From NCBI RefSeq assembly GCF_013044505.1, contig NZ_JABERD010000096.1, forward strand, positions 1 through 35,487: a DNA stretch of 35,487 nucleotides, written 5' to 3'. A program made the position numbers and the translations under genes. Under the pieces are notes generated by a model. The model ran no database searches and was not told the origin of the DNA. It saw only the letters and a program-made list of their open reading frames with translations. This stretch comes from Streptomyces sp. S3(2020) (GTDB lineage: Bacteria > Actinomycetota > Actinomycetes > Streptomycetales > Streptomycetaceae). Shown one piece after another: positions 1 through 7,260 of the stretch. The first letter of the stretch is position 1, and every line of letters starts with the position of its first letter.

Positions 1-87
1 TTTGTGTTTTTGTTTGTAAAGGACCGGCGACCAACGTGGTAAAGACAAGCCGCTGCGGCGGGAGCGTCAGAGGGGTATAAGAGACAG
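1..87 (+). other. Untrimmed Illumina/Nextera adapter (not genomic)
   Basis: Positions 18-46 align without gaps to the 29-nt Illumina P5 sequence (19 of 29 identical, including a run of nine at 25-33). Positions 47-54 have the length of an 8-nt i5 index. Positions 55-87 align to the 33-nt Nextera read-1 adapter plus mosaic end (28 of 33 identical, ending GTATAAGAGACAG). All five mismatches in the last block read G, as expected of no-signal calls in two-colour sequencing. Segment order and spacing are exactly those of a library molecule, with the insert beginning at 88. Positions 1-17 are a T/G-rich run with no match. Read on the minus strand, the block gives VSYTPLTLP, a peptide well known from adapter-contaminated databases. 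Confidence 0.95.
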
Positions 88-838
88 GCTCGACGCCGTT
101 CGCGTCGCGGAAGGTGACCAGCCGCGGGCGCAGCCGCTCGAAGGCCTCGCGCAGCCGGGTCAGGCCGGCCCAGGTCTGCATGTCCTTGACGGAGGCGGGG
201 CCGAACGCGGCGAGGTAGCGCAGCACGGTCGCGTCCGGCGCCGGGGCCGGTTCGGCGGAGCGGCCCAGCCAGTGCTCGGCGGTGGTGAGGGCGACCTGGC
301 CGCTCTTGCCCCACAGTCCGCGCGGGGTGACCTGGACGAGCGGGAGACGGCAGCGGGCGGCGATCGCGAGGGCCTGCGGGTCGGCGTCCGGCCACTCGGC
401 GAGGAGTTCCTCGCGCAGCTGCTTCATGGTGCGCGGCTCGGCCTCGACGAGGCCGCGGGCGAGGACGGCGAGGCGGTCGAGGTCGACGCCCTGGAGCCCC
501 TTGCGGAACTGTGTGAGTTCGCGGTCACGGGCGGCCTGGACCAGCGGGCGCAGGGTGAGGGTGTCGTCGGCGGTGTGGGTGTGGATGGTGGAGCGCATGG
601 TGACGATGCGGACGACCTCGCGGTCGGCCATCAGGGCGGACAGCGCGTCGGGGGTGAAGCCGTCGAGGCGGGCCGCGAGCGCGTAGTACGGGGGTTTGAC
701 GTTCTGGGCCTGGAGGCCGAGCAGATGCTCGACGGCCGCCTTGGCGGGCAGGTCCGCGCGGCGCAGCAGCAGCTGCCGGTCGAGGGTCGCGCGGTTGAGG
801 GCGCGGGTGTCGAGCACGGGGGCCGTCGTCTTCGTCAT
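88..838 (-). CDS. Winged-helix DNA-binding (HTH_42/YcaQ-like) protein, 3' end missing
   Basis: The minus strand from ATG at 838 reads MTKTTAPVLDTRALNRATLD and continues for 250 codons to the adapter boundary. The phrases LNRATLDRQLLL, AVEHLLGLQAQN and VRIVTMRSTIHT are typical of the HTH_42 (PF06224) winged-helix family, which includes the interstrand-crosslink glycosylases AlkZ/YcaQ and many uncharacterised actinobacterial members of about 350-400 residues. So roughly the last third is missing. The loss is a contig end, not a biological truncation: downstream codons come from adapter sequence. The AlkZ catalytic QxQ motif has a candidate in LQAQN (residues 43-47), which fits but does not prove glycosylase activity. 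A TAGCGT -10 box ends 7 bases before the ATG, so the message may be leaderless. The gene is divergent from corA. Confidence 0.85.
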
Positions 839-845
839 GGGGACC

Positions 846-851
846 ACGCTA
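846..851 (-). promoter_or_regulatory. -10 box of the winged-helix gene, leaderless type
   Basis: On the minus strand TAGCGT (TANNNT) is followed by 7 bases and then the ATG at 838, which puts the transcription start at or next to the start codon. The region where a -35 would lie (about 869-874) falls inside the inverted repeat at 859-881. Confidence 0.45.
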
Positions 852-858
852 CTGAGGC

Positions 859-881
859 TTGCGGACACCTTCTGTCCGCAA
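859..881. promoter_or_regulatory. Inverted repeat, probable operator of the winged-helix gene
   Basis: TTGCGGACA (859-867) and TGTCCGCAA (873-881) are perfect 9-bp arms around a 5-bp spacer. The repeat covers the expected -35 region of the minus-strand gene, so a dimeric repressor bound here would block its promoter. The regulator is unknown; the neighbouring winged-helix protein itself cannot be excluded. Confidence 0.55.
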
Positions 882-942
882 CTCTGACCGTTTCCCGCGT
901 CACGCGGACACGCCGACGTCGTTCGCCCCGTATATCCTGCCC

Positions 943-958
943 GTGATCACGTGATCAC
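943..958. promoter_or_regulatory. Perfect 16-bp palindrome upstream of corA
   Basis: GTGATCACGTGATCAC is a perfect palindrome made of two abutting copies of the 8-bp palindrome GTGATCAC. It lies 33 bases before the corA start, just downstream of an AT-rich TATATCCT stretch (931-938) that could serve as a -10. A protein bound here would sit over the corA transcription start. No known regulator is assigned. Confidence 0.5.
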
Positions 959-991
959 CCAGCCGTCGGCTCGATCCGGGAGGCAGCCGCG

Positions 992-2146
992 ATGCCCGAG
1001 CGACGCGCCCGTCCGACCCCGAGGAGCCGGGGACGATCCGCCTGGCGCCGCGCGCTGACCTCCCCGCCGCCGCCGGAGCGGCCGCCGGCGAGGCGGGCCG
1101 AGGCGGCGGAGGCGGAAGCCGAGCAGGCGAGCATCGTCCAGGCGGCCCTGTACCGGGACGGTGTCCGGGTCTCCTCCCCCGCGACCCTCGCCGACACCTT
1201 CCGGGAGCTGCGCGAGCAGCCCTCGGGCATGGCGTGGATCGGCCTGGCCCGCCCCACCGAGGCCGAACTCCTCTCCCTGGCCGCCGAGTTCGACCTCCAC
1301 CCGCTGTCGGTCGAGGACGCGATGGAGGCCCATCAGCGGCCCAAGCTGGAGCGCTACGGCGACACGCTCTTCGTCGTCCTGCGGGCCGCCCGCTATCTGG
1401 ACGCCTCCGAGGAGGTCGACTTCGGCGAGCTGCATGTCTTCGTCGGCCCCGACTTCGTCATCACGGTCCGGCACGGCGCGGCACCCGATCTGTCGGCGGT
1501 GCGCCGCCGCATGGAGGAGACGCCGGAGCTGCTGAAGCTGGGCCCGGAGGCGGTCCTGTACGCCATCCTCGACGCGGTGGTCGACGGCTATCTGCCGGTC
1601 GTGTCGGGGGTCCAGAACGACGTCGACGAGATCGAGACGGAGGTCTTCCGCGGCGACCCGGAGGTCTCCCGCCGTATCTACGAACTCTCCCGCGAAATGG
1701 TCGAGTTCCAGCGCGCCACCCGCCCCCTGGTCGGCATGCTGCACGGCCTGATGGCCGGCTTCTCCAAGTACGGCACCGACGACGAGCTCCAGCGCTACCT
1801 CCGCGACGTCGCCGACCACGTCACCCACACCAGCGAACGCGTCGACGGCTTCCGCCAGGCCCTCACCGACATCCTCACGGTGAACGCGACACTGGTCACC
1901 CAGCAGCAGAACGCGGAGATGCGGGCGCTGGCGGAGGCGGGGTTCGAACAGAACGAGGAGATCAAGAAGATCTCGTCGTGGGCGGCGATCCTGTTCGCTC
2001 CGACGCTGGTCGGGACGATCTACGGCATGAACTTCGAGAACATGCCGGAGCTGAGCTGGGGGTTCGGGTATCCCTTCGCGATCGGGCTGATGGGTGTGGT
2101 CTGCGTGAGCCTGTACGTGATTTTCAAGCGGCGGGACTGGCTGTGA
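992..2146 (+). CDS. corA: CorA-family magnesium/divalent cation transporter
   Basis: A 384-residue protein of the CorA family, which forms homopentameric inner-membrane channels for Mg2+ (sometimes Co2+ or Ni2+). Residues 1-40 are basic and Pro-rich. A large cytoplasmic alpha/beta domain and long helical stalk follow (for example PLSVEDAMEAHQRPKLERYG, a conserved CorA block). The family signature YGMN is at residues 344-347, followed by the ENMPEL periplasmic loop. There are two membrane helices near the C terminus (about 325-343 and 360-378) and a short basic tail KRRDWL. Length and architecture are normal. The ATG has GGAGG 11-15 bases upstream (977-981). Transport specificity cannot be read from the sequence. 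It is divergent from the winged-helix gene and monocistronic as far as can be seen. Confidence 0.95.
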   Translation: MPERRARPTPRSRGRSAWRRALTSPPPPERPPARRAEAAEAEAEQASIVQAALYRDGVRVSSPATLADTFRELREQPSGMAWIGLARPTEAELLSLAAEFDLHPLSVEDAMEAHQRPKLERYGDTLFVVLRAARYLDASEEVDFGELHVFVGPDFVITVRHGAAPDLSAVRRRMEETPELLKLGPEAVLYAILDAVVDGYLPVVSGVQNDVDEIETEVFRGDPEVSRRIYELSREMVEFQRATRPLVGMLHGLMAGFSKYGTDDELQRYLRDVADHVTHTSERVDGFRQALTDILTVNATLVTQQQNAEMRALAEAGFEQNEEIKKISSWAAILFAPTLVGTIYGMNFENMPELSWGFGYPFAIGLMGVVCVSLYVIFKRRDWL

Positions 2147-2226
2147 CAGGGTGCGTGGGCGGCGTCACAGTCAGGGCGAGGGAAAGGTCACAGGCGTTCC
2201 TCTGCTCCGGCTGGAGCCCGCTGGCC

Positions 2227-2232
2227 TAGCAT
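2227..2232 (+). promoter_or_regulatory. -10 box of mutA, leaderless type
   Basis: TAGCAT lies 7 bases before the mutA ATG (2240), and no Shine-Dalgarno sequence is visible between them. The corA-mutA gap is only 93 bases and holds no B12-riboswitch-like structure. Confidence 0.45.
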
Positions 2233-2239
2233 CCGACGC

Positions 2240-4048
2240 ATGACGGTCCTGCCTGACGACGGGCTTGAGCTGGCCGGTGAGTTCCCTGACGTTCCCCACG
2301 AGCAGTGGCAGCGCCTCGTGGCGGGTGTCCTGCGCAAGTCGGGCAAGGACGTCGAGGGCTCCGCGGCCGAGGAAGCCCTGTCCACCGCGCTGGAGGACGG
2401 GTTGCGCACCCGGCCTCTGTACTCCGCGCTCGATGCCGCGCCCGAGCCGGGCCTGCCCGGTTTCGCCCCCTTCGTACGCGCGGGACGCGCCGAAGGGAAC
2501 ACGGTCGGCGGCTGGGACGTACGGCAGCGGCACACGGCGGCGGACAACGCCTCGGTCCTGGCCGACCTGGAGAACGGCGTCGGCTCCCTGTGGCTGGGCG
2601 TCGGCGAGGGCGGCATCCCGGTGGCGTCGCTGGGTCGCGTCCTCGACGGCGTCTACCTCGACCTGGCACCGGTCGTCCTCGACGCCGGGGCCGAAGTCGA
2701 GCCCGCCGCACGGGAGTTGCTGCGGCTGTACCAGGAGCGGGGCGTCGCGAAGGACGCGGCGCTGGGCAATCTCGGCGCCGACCCGCTGGGTCATGAGGCC
2801 CGCACCGGGCAGACGTACGACTTCGCGCCGGTGGCTTCTCTCGCGCGGCGGTGTGCCGAGGAGTACCCGGGGCTGCGGGCGCTGACCGTGGACGCGCTGC
2901 CGTATCACCAGGCCGGTGGTTCGGCCGCGCAGGAGCTGGGTGCCTCGCTGGCGACCGGTGTCGCGTATCTGCGGGAGCTGACCGGGGCCGGGCTGAGCGT
3001 CGAACAGGCCTGTGGGCAGCTGGAGTTCCGGTACGCGGCGACCGCCGACCAGTTCCTGACGATCGCCAAGCTGCGGGCCGCGCGCCGGCTGTGGGCCCGG
3101 GTGGCCGAGGCCTGCGGGGCGCCGGGCGCGGGGGCGCAGCTCCAGCACGCGGTGACCTCGCCGGTGATGATGACGCGCCGCGACCCGTGGGTGAACATGC
3201 TGCGCGCGACCATCGCCACGCTGGCCGCCGGCGCGGGCGGGGCGGAGTCGGTCACCGTGCTGCCCTTCGACGACGCGCTCGGACTGCCGGACGCGTTCTC
3301 GCGGCGCATCGCCCGCAACACCTCGACGATCCTCGTCGAGGAGTCGCACCTGGCCCGGGTGATCGACCCGGCGGGCGGCTCCTGGTACGTGGAGCGGCTC
3401 ACCGACGAACTCGCCCACGCGGGCTGGGAGTTCTTCCAGGAGATCGAGCGGGCGGGCGGCCAGGCGGCCGCCCTGCGTTCCGGACTGCTCCGCGACCGGC
3501 TCGCCGCGACCTGGGCCGCGCGCGGCACCAAGCTCGCCAAGCGGCGTGAACCCATCACCGGCGTCAGCGAGTTCCCGTACCTGGGTGAGAAGCCCGTCGT
3601 GCGCGAGCCCGCTCCCGCACCGCCGTCCGGGGGCCTGCCCCGGGTCCGGCGCGACGAGGCGTACGAGGCGCTGCGCGCCCGCTCCGACGCCCATCTGGCC
3701 GCGACCGGCGCCCGGCCCAGGATCTTCCTGGCGGCCCTGGGTCCGGCCGCCGCCCACACCGCCCGTCTCACCTTCGCCGCCAACCTCTTCCAGGCGGGCG
3801 GCATCGAGCCCGTCACCGAGGGCGCCTTCGAGGACAGCGGGGCGAGCGAGGTCTGCCTGTGCTCCAGCGACGCCCTGTACGAGGAGCAGGCCTCGCAGAC
3901 GGCTCAGGCCGTGAAGGCCGCCGGCGCCTCGCACGTGTTCCTCGCCGGGCGGCCGGCGGAGTACGCCGGTGTCGACGCCCACGTCTTCGCGGGCTGTGAC
4001 GCGGTCGCCGTCCTGTCCGCCACCCTCGACCGCATGGGAGTGTCCTGA
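2240..4048 (+). CDS. mutA: Methylmalonyl-CoA mutase small subunit
   Basis: A 602-residue small (beta) subunit of adenosylcobalamin-dependent methylmalonyl-CoA mutase, which interconverts succinyl-CoA and (R)-methylmalonyl-CoA. It has the TIM-barrel mutase domain (roughly 40-450) with family phrases such as FRYAATADQFLTIAKLRAAR and ARNTSTILVEESHLARVIDPAGGSWYVE. A degenerate C-terminal B12-like domain follows and lacks the DxHxxG cobalamin-binding motif, as expected for the non-catalytic subunit. The ATG at 2240 is preceded by a leaderless-type -10. The stop overlaps the mutB start in ATGA (4048), so translation is coupled and 1:1 heterodimer assembly is favoured. Confidence 0.96.
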   Translation: MTVLPDDGLELAGEFPDVPHEQWQRLVAGVLRKSGKDVEGSAAEEALSTALEDGLRTRPLYSALDAAPEPGLPGFAPFVRAGRAEGNTVGGWDVRQRHTAADNASVLADLENGVGSLWLGVGEGGIPVASLGRVLDGVYLDLAPVVLDAGAEVEPAARELLRLYQERGVAKDAALGNLGADPLGHEARTGQTYDFAPVASLARRCAEEYPGLRALTVDALPYHQAGGSAAQELGASLATGVAYLRELTGAGLSVEQACGQLEFRYAATADQFLTIAKLRAARRLWARVAEACGAPGAGAQLQHAVTSPVMMTRRDPWVNMLRATIATLAAGAGGAESVTVLPFDDALGLPDAFSRRIARNTSTILVEESHLARVIDPAGGSWYVERLTDELAHAGWEFFQEIERAGGQAAALRSGLLRDRLAATWAARGTKLAKRREPITGVSEFPYLGEKPVVREPAPAPPSGGLPRVRRDEAYEALRARSDAHLAATGARPRIFLAALGPAAAHTARLTFAANLFQAGGIEPVTEGAFEDSGASEVCLCSSDALYEEQASQTAQAVKAAGASHVFLAGRPAEYAGVDAHVFAGCDAVAVLSATLDRMGVS

Positions 4049-6240
4049 TGACCAGCCCCGCCACTCCCTCCGTGCCCGACTTCTCCGGGATCGAACTGGG
4101 GGCCCCGGCCCCCGCCGGCGGCACCGACGAGTGGCAGGCGGCGCTCAAGAAGGCGGCCGGCGGCGACGACCTGCTGTGGGAGACCCCCGAGGGCATCCCG
4201 GTCAAGCCGCTCTACACCGGGCAGGACCTGGAGGGTCTGGACTTCCTGGACACCCGCCCGGGCGCGGCCCCGTATCTGCGCGGCCCCTACCCGACGATGT
4301 ACGTCAACCAGCCCTGGACGATCCGCCAGTACGCGGGCTTCTCCACCGCCGAGGAGTCCAACGCCTTCTACCGCCGCAACCTCGCGGCCGGCCAGAAGGG
4401 CCTGTCGATCGCCTTCGACCTGCCCACCCACCGCGGCTACGACAGCGACCACCCGCGGGTGACCGGTGACGTCGGCATGGCGGGTGTGGCCATCGACTCC
4501 ATCTACGACATGCGGCAGCTGTTCGACGGCATCCCGCTGGACAAGATGACCGTGTCGATGACGATGAACGGCGCCGTGCTGCCGGTCCTCGCGCTCTACA
4601 TCGTGGCGGCGGAGGAACAGGGCGTACCGCCCGAGAAGCTGGCCGGGACCATCCAGAACGACATCCTCAAGGAGTTCATGGTCCGCAACACCTACATCTA
4701 TCCGCCGTCGCCGTCGATGCGGATCATCTCCGACATCTTCGCGTACACCTCGCAGCGGATGCCGCGCTACAACTCCATCTCCATCTCCGGGTACCACATC
4801 CAGGAGGCGGGAGCGACGGCCGATCTGGAGCTGGCGTACACCCTCGCCGACGGTGTGGAGTACATCCGCGCCGGGCGTGAAGCCGGCCTGGACGTGGACG
4901 CGTTCGCGCCGCGGCTCTCCTTCTTCTGGGCGATCGGCATGAACTTCTTCATGGAGATCGCCAAGCTGCGCGCGGCACGCCTGCTGTGGGCGAAGCTGGT
5001 CAAGCAGTTCGACCCGCAGAACGCCAAGTCGCTGTCCCTGCGCACCCATTCGCAGACCTCGGGCTGGTCGCTGACCGCGCAGGACGTGTTCAACAACGTC
5101 ACCCGCACCTGCGTCGAGGCGATGGCGGCGACCCAGGGCCACACCCAGTCGCTGCACACCAACGCCCTCGACGAGGCGCTCGCGCTGCCCACCGACTTCT
5201 CGGCACGCATCGCCCGCAACACCCAGCTGCTGATCCAGCAGGAGTCCGGCACGACCCGGGTCATCGACCCGTGGGGCGGCAGCGCGTACGTCGAGAAGCT
5301 CACCTATGACCTGGCGCGCAAGGCCTGGCAGCACATCCAGGAGGTCGAGGCGGCCGGCGGCATGGCCCAGGCCATCGACGCGGGCATCCCCAAGCTGCGC
5401 ATCGAGGAGGCGGCGGCCCGCACCCAGGCCCGTATCGACTCCGGGCGCCAGCCGGTGATCGGCGTCAACAAGTACCGCGTGGAGAGCGACGAGCAGATCG
5501 ACGTCCTCAAGGTCGACAACTCCTCGGTGCGCGCCCAGCAGATCGAGAAGCTGCGGCGGCTGCGCGCGGAGCGCGACGAGCAGGCGTGCCAGGACTCGCT
5601 GGACGCGCTCACCCGGGCCGCCGGCGGCGAGGGCAACCTGCTGGAGCTGGCGGTGAACGCGGCCCGCGCCAAGGCCACCGTCGGGGAGATCTCCGACGCC
5701 CTGGAGAAGGTGTACGGGCGGCACGCCAGCCAGATCCGTACGATCTCCGGCGTGTACCGCAACGAAGCCGGCGAGTCCCCGTCCGTGGACCGCACCCGTG
5801 CCCTCGTGTCCGACTTCGCCGAGGAGGAGGGGCGCCGGCCGCGCATCCTGGTCGCCAAGATGGGCCAGGACGGCCACGACCGCGGCCAGAAGGTCATCGC
5901 CACCGCCTTCGCCGACCTCGGCTTCGACGTCGACGTCGGCCCCCTGTTCCAGACCCCGGGCGAGGTGGCCCGGCAGGCGGTGGAGGCGGACGTGCACATC
6001 GTCGGCGTCTCCTCGCTGGCGGCCGGCCATCTCACCCTCGTCCCGGCGCTCAAGGAGCAGCTGGCCGAGGAGGGGCGCGAGGACATCATGATCGTGGTCG
6101 GCGGGGTGATCCCGCCGCAGGACGTCCCGACGCTGTTGGAGATGGGCGCGGCCGCCGTCTTCCCGCCGGGGACGGTGATCCCGGACGCGGCGTACGACCT
6201 GGTCAAGCGACTGTCGGACGACCTCGGGCACGACCTGTGA
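4048..6240 (+). CDS. mutB: Methylmalonyl-CoA mutase large subunit
   Basis: A 730-residue catalytic (alpha) subunit. The N-terminal barrel carries the mutase landmarks TMYVNQPWTIRQYAGFSTAE and SIAFDLPTHRGYDSDHPR. The C-terminal cobalamin domain has GQDGHDRGQKV at about residues 605-617, whose DxHxxG supplies the lower axial histidine to B12, followed by GVSSLAAGH and VVGGVIPPQD. Length is normal. It links propionyl-CoA from odd-chain, branched-chain or cholesterol-type catabolism to succinyl-CoA. In streptomycetes it also supplies methylmalonyl-CoA for polyketides. It is coupled to mutA upstream and to meaB downstream. No methylmalonyl-CoA epimerase is encoded in the window. Confidence 0.97.
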   Translation: MTSPATPSVPDFSGIELGAPAPAGGTDEWQAALKKAAGGDDLLWETPEGIPVKPLYTGQDLEGLDFLDTRPGAAPYLRGPYPTMYVNQPWTIRQYAGFSTAEESNAFYRRNLAAGQKGLSIAFDLPTHRGYDSDHPRVTGDVGMAGVAIDSIYDMRQLFDGIPLDKMTVSMTMNGAVLPVLALYIVAAEEQGVPPEKLAGTIQNDILKEFMVRNTYIYPPSPSMRIISDIFAYTSQRMPRYNSISISGYHIQEAGATADLELAYTLADGVEYIRAGREAGLDVDAFAPRLSFFWAIGMNFFMEIAKLRAARLLWAKLVKQFDPQNAKSLSLRTHSQTSGWSLTAQDVFNNVTRTCVEAMAATQGHTQSLHTNALDEALALPTDFSARIARNTQLLIQQESGTTRVIDPWGGSAYVEKLTYDLARKAWQHIQEVEAAGGMAQAIDAGIPKLRIEEAAARTQARIDSGRQPVIGVNKYRVESDEQIDVLKVDNSSVRAQQIEKLRRLRAERDEQACQDSLDALTRAAGGEGNLLELAVNAARAKATVGEISDALEKVYGRHASQIRTISGVYRNEAGESPSVDRTRALVSDFAEEEGRRPRILVAKMGQDGHDRGQKVIATAFADLGFDVDVGPLFQTPGEVARQAVEADVHIVGVSSLAAGHLTLVPALKEQLAEEGREDIMIVVGGVIPPQDVPTLLEMGAAAVFPPGTVIPDAAYDLVKRLSDDLGHDL

Positions 6241-7214
6241 TCGATGTCGACGCGTATGTGAAGGGTGTGCTCGACGGCAAGCGTGCGCTCGTCGCCCGCG
6301 CCATCACGCTCGTCGAGTCGACCCGTCCCCGGCACCGGGCGCTGGCGCAGGAGTTGCTCACCGAGCTGCTCCCGCACAGCGGCCGGGCCCGGCGGATCGG
6401 GATCAGCGGGGTGCCGGGGGTGGGCAAGTCGACGTTCATCGACGCGTTCGGCACCCTGCTCACCGGTCTGGGCCATCGGGTCGCCGTGCTGGCCGTGGAC
6501 CCGTCGTCGAGTCGTACGGGTGGCTCCATCCTGGGCGACAAGACCCGGATGGAACGCCTCGCCGTGGACCCGGCGGCGTTCGTGCGCCCCTCCCCCAGCG
6601 CGGGCACGCTCGGCGGGGTCGCCAAGGCCACCCGTGAGTCGATGGTCGTGATGGAGGCGGCCGGCTACGACGTGGTCCTGGTCGAGACGGTCGGTGTCGG
6701 CCAGTCCGAGACGGCCGTGGCGAACATGGTCGACTCCTTCCTGCTGCTCTCCCTCGCCCGTACCGGCGATCAGCTCCAGGGCATCAAGAAGGGCGTCCTG
6801 GAGCTGGCCGACGTGATCGCCGTGAACAAGGCGGACGGCCCGCACCAGCGGGACGCGCAGGCGGCGGCACGGGAGTTGGCGAGTGCGCTACGGCTGATGC
6901 ACGGCAAGGACGCCTTCTGGACACCGCCGGTGCTGAGTTGCAGTGCGCGTGAGTCGACGGGCCTGGACACCGTGTGGGAGCGCCTCGAACAGCACCGCAC
7001 GCTGCTGGACTCGACCGGGCGGCTCGCCGCCAAGCGCCGTGACCAGCAGGTCGACTGGACCTGGAACATGGTCCGCGACGAACTCCTCGGCCGCCTCCAC
7101 GCCGATCCCGCGGTACGCGCACTGGCGCCCGGGCTCGAACAGCGGGTCAGGGACGGCGAGTTGACGGCGACGCTGGCCGCGGAGCGGATTCTCGAGGCGT
7201 TCGGGGAAAGCTGA
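6237..7214 (+). CDS. meaB: MeaB-type GTPase, methylmalonyl-CoA mutase chaperone
   Basis: I choose GTG at 6237, which overlaps the mutB stop in GTGA and gives a 325-residue protein starting MIDVDAYVKGVLDGKRAL; no better start exists. Walker A GVPGVGKST is at residues 58-66, the Walker B/switch region includes VLVETVGVGQSE, and the base-recognition motif is NKAD. This is the G3E GTPase MeaB/ArgK family, which gates cobalamin delivery to methylmalonyl-CoA mutase and protects the enzyme from inactivation. Its position as third gene after mutAB is the usual one. A GC-rich hairpin follows the stop. Confidence 0.95.
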   Translation: MIDVDAYVKGVLDGKRALVARAITLVESTRPRHRALAQELLTELLPHSGRARRIGISGVPGVGKSTFIDAFGTLLTGLGHRVAVLAVDPSSSRTGGSILGDKTRMERLAVDPAAFVRPSPSAGTLGGVAKATRESMVVMEAAGYDVVLVETVGVGQSETAVANMVDSFLLLSLARTGDQLQGIKKGVLELADVIAVNKADGPHQRDAQAAARELASALRLMHGKDAFWTPPVLSCSARESTGLDTVWERLEQHRTLLDSTGRLAAKRRDQQVDWTWNMVRDELLGRLHADPAVRALAPGLEQRVRDGELTATLAAERILEAFGES

Positions 7215-7236
7215 CCCCGCCCGGTGAGGGGCGGGG
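7215..7236. terminator. GC-rich hairpin between convergent meaB and acetoacetate-CoA ligase genes
   Basis: CCCCGCC (7215-7221) can pair with GGCGGGG (7230-7236) over an 8-base loop, directly after the meaB stop. No U-tract follows, which is common in streptomycetes. It could stop transcription from both sides. Confidence 0.45.
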
Positions 7237-7260
7237 GCCGGGCGACGGTGGGCCCCGTCC

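Noticed and set aside
2147..2239. Possible cobalamin riboswitch before mutA
   Set aside because: The gap is 93 bases, too short for a B12 riboswitch. No B12-box-like sequence is visible and the -10 lies 7 bases from the ATG.
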